DNA of 64,000 nt from Notospermus geniculatus (taxonomy: Eukaryota; Nemertea; Pilidiophora; Heteronemertea; Lineidae): positions 109,616-173,615 of the forward strand of contig NMRB01000918.1 of the NCBI GenBank assembly GCA_002633025.1, written 5' to 3'. Position 1 is the first letter of the stretch. Each line of letters begins with the position of its first letter. The translations under genes and the position numbers were made by a program. Below are positions 1 to 9,865 of this stretch, one piece after another. The notes below the pieces were generated by a model. It did no database searches and was not told where the DNA came from. It saw only the letters and a list, made by a program, of their open reading frames with translations.

Positions 1-839
1 ACATGGCTTTCTCGGGGTGACATTTCGCTCTACCGCCCGACACGACGGGCACCATTTTTATAATGTCCATTATAGCATGTATAACTGTATTGTAAATTGT
101 GTTATTTCTCTGCAGAAACCTACAAGTCTCTGGCTTTTTTCTTCTACAGAAGCTGTAAATAGATATCTTGAATAACTACACATCGAGTACAGACAACATT
201 TGGCAAATTTAATGTAGTACTGCAGGAGGAAACCAGAGTGCCTCGCAAAAACCTGCATTCTCAAAGAAAATTGCCCACTCTGTCACATGAACGGGTGCGA
301 GTCTGGGAATGAGGAACCGGAGGAACTAGTCCGTGACGTGGCCCTGACAAACAACTCAGTTAAAACTATGACGTTGAAAGTCAAGCCAACGTTATTTGCC
401 ATTTAATTCTGAAACGACACCCTACTTTTTCCTGAAGTAGTCCATTGAATTTCGAATTTTACTCGTTCATCATCAAGTAAAGGACTGACTCAATATATCT
501 GAATGTTTTCAAACGAAAATCCACGCGGGAACATGTTGAATTTCATCGATGAAAATGACTATTTTAGCGTAAATAACAGACCAAAGAGCAACGTCATCGA
601 TTCTGAATGACATATCGCACATAACGACGAACGTTGCGCAACGTCAGTGACATTTTCAACATCGCAACGCATGCGCTTTTGTGTTAAAACTAGTTGTTCC
701 ACAGCGCCTCCTTTTGGCACACCAGTTCCCCATTGAATCTGGAACCTCAGCAGGTGACAGGCGTTGATGTTTCCACTGCACCACTCTGACAGCCAAAAGT
801 GAGCACAGGTGATTTTTTTCACGCAGGTGTGGCATACCT
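1..839. other. No gene seen; dispersed repeat fragment
   Basis: I see no coding exon here. Positions about 222-310 carry a GGAGGAAACCAGAG-type dispersed repeat that recurs at about 22975, 48760 and 57188. Positions about 735-790 resemble the tRNA-like segment (ACCTCAGNGGTGACAGG) found near 23080, 40850 and 47765. The rest is ordinary intergenic sequence. Confidence 0.5.
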
Positions 840-1070
840 ACAGTACAGAGCACAATTGACCGACCTTCCATGCTGCGTACCACATGCAGCGTCATGCGTG
901 CACCTTTCTCGTATTTTCTGCGGATGTCATGCCGTGCCTTGGAAGGCACGCAATGAAGACGTAATGTCATTCACGCGTGGTGCACGGAGATGACATGGAA
1001 AAGATGCATGACGCGCAGTACCATATGCAATGAAGTGCAGGGTACCTTCCGCATGACGAGGAAGGTACAT
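840..1070. mobile_element. Degraded inverted-repeat element, CAATTGACC family
   Basis: The left end ACAGTAC...GCACAATTGACC and the internal order of GCAGCGTCATGCGT, GGAAGGCACGC and ACCTTCCGCATGACG match two better copies at 19984-20275 and 29164-29432. The right terminus has decayed. It is a non-autonomous element with no protein. Confidence 0.6.
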
Positions 1071-1072
1071 GG

Positions 1073-1141
1073 AATGAAATGGTCCATGGACCATGTGCTC
1101 ACCGGGTTGGACATAATAGTCTAATGACAGAGGGAGCTACA
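1073..1141. repeat. 69-bp dispersed repeat, near-identical to 16735-16803
   Basis: The 69 bases here and at 16735-16803 align without gaps and differ at only a few positions. The core is the palindrome GGTCCATGGACC followed by GACAGAGGGAG. The second copy lies in the breakpoint of a truncated lectin gene. Confidence 0.75.
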
Positions 1142-1147
1142 CAGGGA

Positions 1148-1410
1148 AATGTGCCACATATATATTATATATCCGGCATTTTATATGTATATTGTATATA
1201 TAAAATATATAGAATATATATATATTAGCCCATATGTGAAATATATATCCGTCGATTACATGTGAAAAATATATTGAGCATATATATATTATATGTATTG
1301 TGTCTACATATATAATGTATATGTTTTGTATATATAATATACATGAAATAATGCCATATGTATGTTTCATATATTATTAGTAAGTATAATATACATATAA
1401 TATTCATATT
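1148..1410. repeat. AT-rich, self-complementary low-complexity tract
   Basis: Almost entirely TATATA-type sequence with recurring ATATATAT and ATATGT words, able to fold on itself. The open frames in it are compositional and not coding. Confidence 0.8.
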
Positions 1411-1507
1411 TCCTGAATATAATTTTCATGTAGATAAAGCAGTATAGACCAATGAAATATGTCATTATAACAGGAACTGTACATGCCAAGTTTCAACTCA
1501 AATCCAA

Positions 1508-1745
1508 ATGAACATGACTTGCAAAAGTGTAAACACCCCATGCACGTGGTGTGCCAAATATAGGCCTTGTTGCCACAATGATGTCATGGGAATCCCAGTG
1601 TGGTATCCCCTCACCCATTGGATGATGCAAAATACGTCATGTCACTGCATCTTGGCGACTAGCCAACACACGTGGAGTTCCAGGATGAGTCAGTGGTCTC
1701 TTTTGGCTTCCCGCCAAAACATCGTCAGGCCGGGCTCATGTGGAT
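1508..1745. repeat. Diverged direct repeat, left copy
   Basis: Shares an ordered set of blocks with 2060-2300: a GTAAACANCCCATNCAC block, ATGATGTCATGGGAATCCC, CACCCATTGGATGATGCA, and CCCGCCAAAACATCGTCAGGC. Order and spacing are kept while the bases between have drifted. It looks like an old local duplication of unknown role. Each copy contains a TGATGTCA half-CRE and an ATTGG box. Confidence 0.65.
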
Positions 1746-2059
1746 GTATGGCTCCGTAGGAACTGTCACTATATAGGCCTAGTTTGCTAAGAAGATTCGA
1801 TAGGCCTATAAATGATAAGATGGCAAGACAAAGATGCACTTTATGACTGAAGTTTATTTAATAAAGGTAAAATTTTCATTAGAGAACTACTGGCGCTGAA
1901 ATCAGCGCCCGTCCATAACAGATTTTGATGCTTGTCTGGCGCTGTTAGCAGGTTGTCAGACGCATATGCGCCCCAGCGCCCGCTTATGTTCGCGTCCTAA
2001 GAGCTGGTTTTACAGATAAGCAAGTGGCTCAGGGTGGCAAGTGAAACAGAAACCCCTGA

Positions 2060-2300
2060 AATCGAAATGATCCTGAAAAATTGTCACTGTAAACATCCCA
2101 TCCACACCCACGCACATGGTATCCAATAGTTGGGAGCCAATGATGTCATGGGAATCCCTATGCCGTATCCCATTCACCCATTGGATGATGCAGTGAGTAC
2201 ATTTAGGTCATGCATTTGAATATGCTAAGTAGGCTCATTAAAGTGGCCTTCCCATAACCGACATTGTTTCCCGCCAAAACATCGTCAGGCATGCCCAGTC
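2060..2300. repeat. Diverged direct repeat, right copy
   Basis: Partner of 1508-1745, offset by roughly 550 bases, with the same blocks in the same order. The stretch between the two copies holds a cluster of GGCGCTG/CAGCGCC words at about 1890-1990 and no gene. Confidence 0.65.
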
Positions 2301-2559
2301 TCCAGATGTGTTAAGTCGGACGGCACTTTTTCTTTGACTGGACCTGGGGGAGTACCCACTCAATTATTATACATCTTTGGGAAGGATATTTTGTCAGGAT
2401 TACAACCAATATAAATGAGTTTTACTGAGATCATGGAGATTTGATAACCGCACACTTGCTACGGCTTTTCGGAACCTCGGCATGGGGTACTGTCTGAATA
2501 CTAATAATGGAAAGAAACTACCCACACTGGTGCGAAGAAGGCGGCAACGCAAAGGCAAG

Positions 2560-2690
2560 TTGACGTGACGTCACACTTTCGTCTACGTCAGACAACACAA
2601 ACACGTGACGACGTCACCACATTCGGAGACGCACGCACAGAGCGTCAGCATCAGTGTACGTCAACACCGCCTCAAGCACGTCAGGCAAGT
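2560..2690. promoter_or_regulatory. Cluster of ACGTCA (CRE/ATF-like) sites
   Basis: Within about 130 bases there are TGACGTCA (about 2568), CTACGTCAG, CACGTGACGACGTCACC, GTACGTCAAC and CACGTCAGG. CpG is much denser than in the surroundings. bZIP (CREB/ATF) proteins bind TGACGTCA; that this is a promoter is inference, since no adjacent exon is recognisable. It could also be repeat-derived. Confidence 0.4.
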
Positions 2691-3221
2691 CAGCATGGGA
2701 CGCAGCCAGAAGTAGGCCTATGGAAGTGGTGCTATCATGGCTTTCCGTTGTGAGGTCGAACTCGAATGGGGAAGTGAAAGAATATGAGGTAGGCCTAGGT
2801 AGGAGGAATTGTGTAGGCCTGAGTAGCATGCCAAATGGCTGTCAAATGACACCGAGACCTAGGCCTTCGTCTGAAATAAAATCAAGTTGCTCCATGGCTC
2901 ACGGCCAAGCTTGGCCTGGCCCCCGTGGCCTGGCCCTTTTCTGTGTGCCCCTTTCCACAATGTGTCACGCTCACTCGACTCCCCTGGGTGGCAATTTCGG
3001 CCCCCGTGGCCCCCGCTAGGCCTACTGACAGATGCCAAAGTCACACTGGATCAGACCGACACATGGTTTCTCAAATTTGATCATCTGAGCATCTTTCTGA
3101 GCAGACAAGTTCTGCCTGGATGGAGTGTGATTTTCATGTAGCATGTTTCACTTTCAGCTTTCATTGATTAAGCCTACCGGTATGTTCTTTGGTTTCAATA
3201 TAGGCCTAGGCTAGGCCTATA
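2691..3221. other. No supported gene; GC-richer, TAGGCCTA-rich
   Basis: Open frames on both strands are present but show no family similarity. The run around 2900-3010 is GC-rich (GGCCTGGC, CCCGTGGCC) and the sequence is scattered with AGGCCTA words. Confidence 0.4.
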
Positions 3222-3350
3222 GATGGATATTCAATGACGTCATCACCCGACGTAAACATGCTGCGTGCGCAAACTGGCACCCGGTTCCACCAATGACGTT
3301 ACGTCATTTGATGTGCGCACGCAAACTGGCGCTGTTGATGACGTCATTTT
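3222..3350. promoter_or_regulatory. Second TGACGTCA cluster
   Basis: AATGACGTCATC (about 3233), CCGACGTAAAC, AATGACGTTACGTCATTTG (about 3291) and GATGACGTCATTTT (about 3338) occur close together, two of them perfect 8-bp CRE palindromes. Regulatory role is inferred from motif density only. Confidence 0.4.
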
Positions 3351-3384
3351 GTATACAAAAACAGCAGAAATGCAACCCGTCTAG

Positions 3385-3637
3385 TAGACTGGTCCCCTGT
3401 CGTAGTTCTCGCTTCACTACTACGACAGGCGTTTTGAACGCCAACTCGGCATGTGATTGGTCAGCCAAACGTCATCAACGGTCGCGCCATGAATCATATC
3501 TATTTTTAGAGACTCCCCGCAACGTTGAAAGTCTTTATTGCTCATTTGCATACGTGTGCCTGAAAACAGGCAATCATGGCGGACGCGGCCTGTCGTAGTA
3601 GTGGAGGGACGGAGCGATACGACAGGGGACCAGTCTA
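3385..3637. mobile_element. Mutator-like miniature element, 9-bp target duplication
   Basis: Terminal inverted repeats TAGACTGGTCCCCTGTCGTA and its complement bound 253 bases. The element is flanked by a perfect 9-bp direct repeat CCCGTCTAG at 3376-3384 and 3638-3646. A 9-bp duplication with long inverted repeats is typical of Mutator-like (MULE) elements. No transposase is present. Confidence 0.8.
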
Positions 3638-3639
3638 CC

Positions 3640-4870
3640 CGTCTAGATACGACAGTTACAAAAATACAATTGCAGGTTTAGCCTAGGCCTAGGCCCTCTC
3701 TTTACAGGGTTTATGAAATAATTTGTTATCCAAAACAATTTTGTCTTGAGGTTGACTCTGCTTTTTCATATTTTTATTATTTGCATACAGGGTGTATCAG
3801 AATTTTAAAAAATACAATTTCACTGACAGATAATTCCGGGTTAGTTCAAAACCTGGCATTGGCACTGGCAATGACATTGGCATTCAACTGGTTCATTAAT
3901 ATTAGGCAACCCCGCATCTCTTCTTCTTCTTCTACCTATTTCGTTTAAAACTTATTTTCTTCTCTTGGGCCCCAGCTCCTTCTCGTAATTGAATGAGTCC
4001 ATGACATATTGACAAACATGCATAAAGGTGAGAACATGAAGGTGAATTTACTGGCATCACTAAAAGTACAATCTCTGATCTAAATCAGTCAAGATGGATT
4101 ATTTTAACAAATTTAATGAACTGATGCCAGCCATATTTCGATTTCAGCATATTCAGGGAGGATGAATGAAGGCTTAGCCAAGTCGCCTAATATACCATGC
4201 CTACCTAAACATGCTAAAGGAAAGCCTAAAGAAGACAGACAACAGCCCATTATGAAGTTGACGACTTCTTCTAACCAGGTGGGGATTTCAACTTGACACC
4301 CTCTCTGATAAAATACCGGGTTGATAGTATAGTTGACCCGGTGTGATAGAATCTAATGCGTTGCCCCCATCTTTCTGATGTCCCCATGCAGCATTGTTTG
4401 TCACAGGATTAATGGCCGTGGTCTCTGTAGAGTCCAATTCAATGGTGCCGATTAATCCGTAAATGTATTTAGTCCAGTAAATATAAGTTTGACCCCAAAC
4501 AAATTGCAATAGTTTGTTTTATGATTGGAACTTGTTCTATGGGTGTCAAGGAACATCCCACCCAAAATCCCCCAAAATCTGACGACGGGAAATTACGTAA
4601 TCGGCATAAATCCAAAATGGCCGCCAAAATACTTTTTGAGATGGTGTATCTCCTTAACAGTTGCTTTTAGGGCCTATAAATGTATTACAAATGTATATAA
4701 ATGTGGTACCAAAGAATGGATTTAGCCCATCAAAAGCAGTGAAGGACGTAGATATGACGTAGTTATAAAGTCATAGTGATATTTCGACATGAATGATGAA
4801 CCTATCTCTTTGAGGGCCGGCCAAAAATGGGATACATCGACAACATTTTAAAATACACGAGAAACCTCCT
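3640..4870. other. No gene seen
   Basis: Intergenic sequence with a short CTT run near 3920 and a small imperfect hairpin (ACCGGGTTGATAGTATAGTTGACCCGGT) near 4315. The open frames show no recognisable domain. Confidence 0.4.
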
Positions 4871-4872
4871 CT

Positions 4873-4915
4873 GTGATGACGTCATGACGTCGTTAAATCG
4901 TAAACGTAGACGTAA
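4873..4915. promoter_or_regulatory. Overlapping TGACGTCA palindromes
   Basis: TGATGACGTCATGACGTCG gives two overlapping CRE-like sites, followed by two ACGT cores in GTAAACGTAGACGTAAAC. This is the third such cluster in the first 5 kb. Function is not shown by the sequence. Confidence 0.35.
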
Positions 4916-5404
4916 ACCATAAGGTTGCCAAACTTCCCTACTTACGTGTAACTTCCTCTTGGTTGATGTCAATTGAATATTCCTGCTTGTGCCTTCTCGG
5001 CATTCCCCACAAGCACTGGTACATTCAAGTTCATGTTTTCTGCAGCTACATCGATTTTTGTCACAGAATCACCTTCACGAGTGATTCTGGTGCTGGTAAC
5101 GGGCCATTTGTTTTAGGATTTAAGCGTACCGTTCTTTAAGGTCCAGCAGAATTCCTCTGCTCGATGGTCATTTCCTTCTCCCACCCAGGTTTAAACATGG
5201 TAGTAAACTCGGAGTGAATGGTATTTGGCAGAGTCGGACGCTGGGGGAGGTTATCAACACTGCACTAGGTATCCTACTGGCCACTTTGTTTGTGAACTGC
5301 TTTTTTTTCTAAAACATCCAATGCATCCCCCTTCCCACCACCTCAAAGGGAGACAAATAGGTTTCCCCTGCATTCACAACTTGATGGGAGGAGAATATTC
5401 AATG

Positions 5405-5700
5405 AAAGGAGTGACCCATGTCATTGGAGAAGACACTGACCTTCTCATTCTCATGTGCCACCATTTGAAACCAGATGCAAAGGGCTTTCATTTTAGATCT
5501 GAGAAAGCAAGCTCAAGGTTCCCTCTGTTAAACATTTTGCCTCCTTAAAGACAAGCTCGGTCCACATATTTGCCAGGTCCTTCTATTCATCCAATGCAAT
5601 GTCTGGATGTGACACATCTTCTCAACTCTTAAACAGCGATGGAAAGGAGTTTATGAAACTTGCAAAGGTGTTCTCTTCGGAAGCAGGTGCTTGGAAAGAT
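5405..5700 (+). pseudogene. Relic of dispersed nuclease-like protein family
   Basis: Frame one reads THVIGEDTDLLILM then GFHFRSEK from about 5410 to 5500. After a stop near 5547, LGPHICQVLLFI appears in a second frame (about 5555-5595), and after another shift SGCDTSS and GKEFMKLAKVFSSEAGAW (about 5600-5697). The order GEDTDLL-(F)RSEK-LLF-GCDT is what I recall of a large, uncharacterised, transposon-associated family in marine invertebrates whose acidic motif resembles PIN/FEN nucleases. At least two frame changes and one stop make it non-functional. It stops at the single N at 5701, so its 3' part may simply be unassembled. The family name is from memory and tentative. Confidence 0.45.
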
Positions 5701-5744
5701 NGATAAAAATTTGGAGATGATCTAGTCATTAGTTCAGGAGTTAT

Positions 5745-5998
5745 TGCACTTTTTGTGTTTTTGGTTTCCGCCACCTGGTGGCCAAGCTGAGAGTCGGATC
5801 GGACAGAAACTTGGTGTCGTGGGTCGTCTGACCTAGGGGTATATATGTACCAAGTTTCAGATCAATAGCTCCAGCGGTTACGAAACGTGCCCTGCTAACG
5901 GACAACGACGGACGACGACGACGACGACGACGGACGACGACGACGACGGACGACGACGGACGCACAACCATTGTATAAGCTCACCACGGTGAGCTAAA
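5745..5998 (+). repeat. GACGAC-tailed dispersed repeat
   Basis: Contains TACCAAGTTTCAG, a GGTTACGAAACGTGC block, a run of GACGGACGACGACGAC units (about 5898-5965) and a terminal AAGCTCACCACGGTGAGCTAA hairpin. The copy at 25895-26085 has the same order. It looks like the 3' end of a retroelement or a SINE. Confidence 0.65.
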
Positions 5999-6025
5999 AA
6001 GGTAGATCAACTGTGCTCTGTACTA

Positions 6026-6297
6026 GCCCTGGTTACACTACATTAAAGCCCACGACCCACCTGGGGTTTTTCTGTCTACACCTGTTAAAAGCGCGGGTCT
6101 AATAGACCCGGGGATGAAAAACCCGGAGCTAATAAGCCTTCCAAGCTCCAAGTTTTTTTTTGGAGGGCTTAATTTAGATCCTCACCAAAAGATTTTAGTA
6201 GTGTTGACGCGCGCTGGGTCTCGGGCGGGTTTTTTCAGAGCCGGGCTTGACACGGGTCTCAAAAAGCCCAGGGATTTCTATGTAGTGTAACCAGGGC
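6026..6297. mobile_element. Miniature element, GCCCTGGTTACACTACAT ends, TA target
   Basis: GCCCTGGTTACACTACAT and its exact complement close a 272-base unit flanked by TA on both sides. The inside has several smaller palindromes (GACCCGGG, AGCCCGG). A relative at 34246-34454 is missing from the equivalent sites of two paralogous blocks. TA duplication suggests Tc1/mariner-type mobilisation. Confidence 0.7.
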
Positions 6298-6343
6298 TAA
6301 TGTGTTAGTAATCATCCTGTACTCACTTTGTGTTGTGTATTTA

Positions 6344-6690
6344 GGGGCCGTCTCGAAATCGTTTCGATGCCAAAAAAGATGAAGTGACTTCATCTGGGGG
6401 AGGGGGTTCTCGATTTGGGGGAAGCCAACTTCATCTTTTTTTTGAAAAAAATTGGCATCACTCTTTTTTACATGAGAATCGATTTTACCATAAATACATG
6501 TAAATATTGCTTTCTTGGTTTAGTGTCTTCACATGTTTTTCTTTACCATCTTTCCATGCCTACTGCCCCTACATGGATGAAGCCAATGTCAAGTGCCCAC
6601 TTCATCTTTTCAAGGGGGGGGGGAGGCGGTCAGGGAAAAGATGAAGTCACTTCGTCTTTTTTGGCATCAATGTAATTTTGAGACCACCCC
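6344..6690. mobile_element. Harbinger-like miniature element, TTA target
   Basis: Long imperfect terminal inverted repeats start GGGGCCGTCTC on the left and GGGGTGGTCTC on the right complement and continue into GATGCCAAAAAAGATGAAGTGA. The unit is flanked by TTA at 6341-6343 and 6691-6693. A 3-bp TTA duplication with G-rich ends fits PIF/Harbinger. No coding content. Confidence 0.65.
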
Positions 6691-7089
6691 TTAATAAGAT
6701 CTGATGTAACTAAGGATCCACACCATGACAACAACAAGAGATAACCTGTAATTCTTGTTTGTGTGTAACCAGGCAACCATTCTAAACCCTCGGTTACCAA
6801 TCAATCATCGTCATTAGCGCTGATTGCAACAAGACCAAGCAACTATGCTAATCCACACCTCAGCACAAATGCACGTCGGTAATCCCCTATGTAAAAATTC
6901 ATTACCTGTACCGGTGTAATGTTTTTCACTGCGCCCATTCGCCAATGCCTCCCAACAAAAAATTGACAGAGTAAGCTGCGATGTGGCAATGGGGAGGCAC
7001 TGACAGGCATGCCTCTCTGTTTTTGAGTGTCCGCCACATAATATTATTACCAAAGCTATAGGCCTGTTCCAATTTCATATCTCCACTCC
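6691..7089. other. No gene seen
   Basis: Intergenic; overlapping open frames on the minus strand at 6814-7053 have no recognisable domain. Confidence 0.35.
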
Positions 7090-7327
7090 CCGGGAAGTAT
7101 TACAGTCCCAGCAGCCAATTTCAGCGCTTTGGGCCTGACATTCACAAAGACCATCACTACCACTCAGGTACCCCTTTTACACCTGGATGGGGTGAAGCAA
7201 GTGAGGCAAAGTGACTTGCTCAAGGTCACATGCAAGCAAGCGTGTTTTTCTTGGTCATGACTGGGAATCGAACCCGGGACCCTCTGATCAGGAGTCCGTC
7301 TCGCAACCACTAGACCACGCCGCTCCA
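7090..7327 (-). mobile_element. tRNA-derived SINE
   Basis: On the minus strand a tRNA-like head (GGAGCGGCGTGGTCTAGTGG A box, GGTTCGATTCCC B box) is followed by a body containing CTTGAGCAAGTCACTTTGCC and GGTGTAAAAGGGGTACC. This is the layout of a tRNA-derived SINE with internal RNA polymerase III promoter. A second family member is at 36600-36797. The downstream end is approximate. Confidence 0.75.
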
Positions 7328-8279
7328 CCAGTAATCACCACTAAGGAAAAATTTCATACACGCAAACTGAGCAAAACTTTGAACGTTATTTCTGCGTTCA
7401 ATGCAACAGCATCAATGATCAATGGCTGACATCCGTTGAGGAAACTGCCGCTTTGCGATAAGCAGATACGTCTCATGACCACCAAACTCATTGCATGACA
7501 ATAAGATCGCATAGATTCCGATGATAAGCAAATTAAGAGCAAACACACTTTTTAAAACTTCCTGGTTGAAAAGGCGTATTTTCTTATAGAATTACGCAGT
7601 ATCCTGGATGGTAAGGCTCTCGAGAATATAGTCGAGAATATAGTTTGGCCGCCAACTACGCTTATTGATTGTTCTGGTATACCCAAACAAAAGAAAATTG
7701 TTACCTAAATGTAATCGTGTATCCGAGAGATTGTGAAAAATTACCAGTACTTCAAAAACTCACCCGAGAAAATTTCGGAACAAACATTTCTGGGTTCATG
7801 CAAAGATTCAGACAATATAAAGCCACAGTTTCACCTGAATGAGTGGTTGGGGTTTCTTTTGGTCTGGACTCAGAAGTCCAGTTTTTTCCAACAGCGCAAT
7901 TACACAACAAATCTTATTTGTATGAAACCCAGCGATCGCAGTGAATTCAAAGAGTTACATCCGTGGGTTATTCAATGTAATATAACAAATGTAATTATCA
8001 CAACGCCATCTGTCGCCAGGTCTAGAACTAAGATAATTGCACTTACACCTGAAGTAGAAGTCCGGGTCAAGTCCGGACTTGATCAAGACTCACTCATGTC
8101 ATCCGGGCTTAGGAAGTCTGGACTTTGTAGAACCGAGCTTAACTACGCCCGCCTTTTTTTGTAGTGTAAGCAGGAGAAGTCCGGACTTCACCTTTCCTTG
8201 ACAAGTGTTCCTATCATTCCTACCCTCTCTCAATCCTGTGAAGATCAAAATGTCCTGACTTTGTTTGAAGTACAGCAAA
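7328..8279. other. No supported gene; palindromic AAGTCCGGACTT words
   Basis: An open frame of 143 codons (7733-8164, plus) shows no family similarity and overlaps palindromic repeats such as AAGTCCGGACTT and a TTTGTAGTGTAAGCAGG segment that resembles the ends of nearby miniature elements, so I do not call it a gene. Confidence 0.4.
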
Positions 8280-8424
8280 AGAGGTTCTTCACGTGACATC
8301 ACAGCTCCAAATATCCGCCATATTGGCCGTCAAATGAATGTGCGAATCGAGAACAAACGGCAACCTCCATGGCTTCATTTTGACGGCCAGTATGGCGGCC
8401 GTGTGATGTCAGTGAAGAACCTCT
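8280..8424. mobile_element. 145-base inverted-repeat element
   Basis: AGAGGTTCTTCACGTGACATCACA-like left end pairs with TGTGATGTCAGTGAAGAACCTCT-like right end; GGCCGTCAAA and TTTGACGGCC pair further in. No clear target duplication and no coding capacity. Confidence 0.65.
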
Positions 8425-8789
8425 ATAGGGTTAACAACAATTTCCTTCATACTTTGTTCATAAGCAGACAGCAAGTTCATCATATAAACTAAGACATCAT
8501 GACAAAAGATACCAATCTGATCAGACACAAAGACAAAGATACATCAGATCAGACCCCAACAGATAACTTCCTCATATCAAAGACGACACACATTCAAGTT
8601 ATTGTACTCTGAACTGGCTCTTACTAAAAGTTTGCCCTTGATACAAGAAAATATTGATCTGGTGGCACACTAAGGCACAACTATCAGACTCTCAGAAAGG
8701 TAACTGTTTTTATGAATATCAGAAAAATTTGTAATATTCTCATTAAGTTAATGTTTTTGTGACATGAAAGTTAGTGTTTCCTCTAGAAT

Positions 8790-8905
8790 GGTCAAGCACA
8801 CTAATTCCCCAATGAGGTTGGTTAGAACAGTCACAGCACACTATTTCCCCAATGAGGTTGGCTAGAACAGTCATGGCACACTAATTCCCCAATGATTATA
8901 GAGGT
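8790..8905. repeat. Minisatellite units of lectin 3' end type
   Basis: Three units of the type CACACTAATTCCCCAATGAGGTTGGCTAGAACAGTCA, a shortened relative of the 48-bp repeat found at lectin 3' ends. They mark the downstream edge of the lectin array and belong with the relic at 9308-9389. Confidence 0.7.
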
Positions 8906-8939
8906 AGTCGTGTTGATCGTTGAATCAATGAGTAGAAAT

Positions 8940-9289
8940 GAAAGTAGGTAACACCGTCTTTTAAATCAACTTGTTAGGTTGAGCAACCAATTTTTGGGGC
9001 TTGGACTCTTTTCATTCCTTAATTGCTGACCCATCCTGTTTGGGTTGGATACTTCAGATCTACATTTGGGTTTCAACTCAGTCTTTTCTAGAGTTTCAGA
9101 TTGTAAAGTTCCAGCCTGAAGAAGACCCTGGTTGGGGTCAAAAATTTGCTAAATATTCTGGAAATTGACTTTATATACTTTATCTTTTTACATCAACTTG
9201 GTTATATTGAGACAAGTGGTCACATTCGTCACAAATTCACTTGTCTCAATATAACCAAGTTGATTTAAAAGACGGTATTACCTACTTTC
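8940..9289. mobile_element. Foldback element inside lectin relic flank
   Basis: GAAAGTAGGTAACACCGTC on the left pairs with GACGGTATTACCTACTTTC on the right over about 34 bases. A second, tighter hairpin (ATCAACTTGGTTATATTGAG with its complement, about 9193-9265) sits at the right end. It interrupts minisatellite-type sequence next to a lectin relic. No target duplication is evident. Confidence 0.65.
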
Positions 9290-9307
9290 AATTCCCCAAT
9301 GAGGTTC

Positions 9308-9389
9308 CCATGAATTCTATCCACAACAAAGGAACAACAGGTCTGCACAGCAAAAACAAGATGCAAAGGACGAGTCCTGGACTTGACAC
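9308..9389 (-). pseudogene. Lectin relic: signal peptide only, start codon lost
   Basis: The minus strand reads VSSPGLVLCILFLLCRPVVP followed by LLWIEFM, the signal peptide of the neighbouring lectins. The start ATG is GTG here (9387-9389). The sequence upstream on the minus strand (9390-9530) matches the conserved 5' flank of the intact genes. Downstream coding sequence is replaced by minisatellite-type units and the foldback element. This is the dead outermost member of the array. Confidence 0.7.
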
Positions 9390-9865
9390 TGCTACCAAAA
9401 ATCTCCCTCCTTTCTGACTGAATTTGAAATTGAAGCGATATCGGCACAAACCCAACCTCCCGGTCCGGTATGACGATTAGTTCTGAACTTCAGGCGGATG
9501 AGAAAGAAGTAGGCTGTAACTTTATCAGATCATGTGGTGGAAAATGTGGAAAATATATCTAGCATCACAATTTCACAAACCGGAAGAATGATCGCATTTC
9601 ACATGAAGGTCTACAAGTCAGTTCTCAGGCAAAACTGTGAGTATCCACAAACCGGATAATAGAGGAGTCAACCTTGAGAATTATAGCTAAATGTTTTCAC
9701 TCATATTGCAGTAGTCACTCTATTAAATGGCATCATGACTTTCCGACACATTTTTTCTTGGGTACGATTGAAGAAAAGCAGTAATATGATGTGGTTTGTT
9801 AGAACGGTCACAGCACATTAATTCCCCAAAGTTGTGATGAGGTTGGCTAGAACGGTCCCAGCACA

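Noticed and set aside
4940-5110. 44-codon minus-strand frame (TRITREGDSVTKIDVAAEN)
   Set aside because: Protein-like composition but no ATG context, no family and stops close on both sides.
7245-7327. Possible functional tRNA gene on the minus strand
   Set aside because: A and B boxes are present but the sequence continues into a SINE body and the acceptor stem does not close.
7733-8164. 143-codon plus-strand frame
   Set aside because: No family similarity; it spans palindromic repeat words and has no partner to test conservation.
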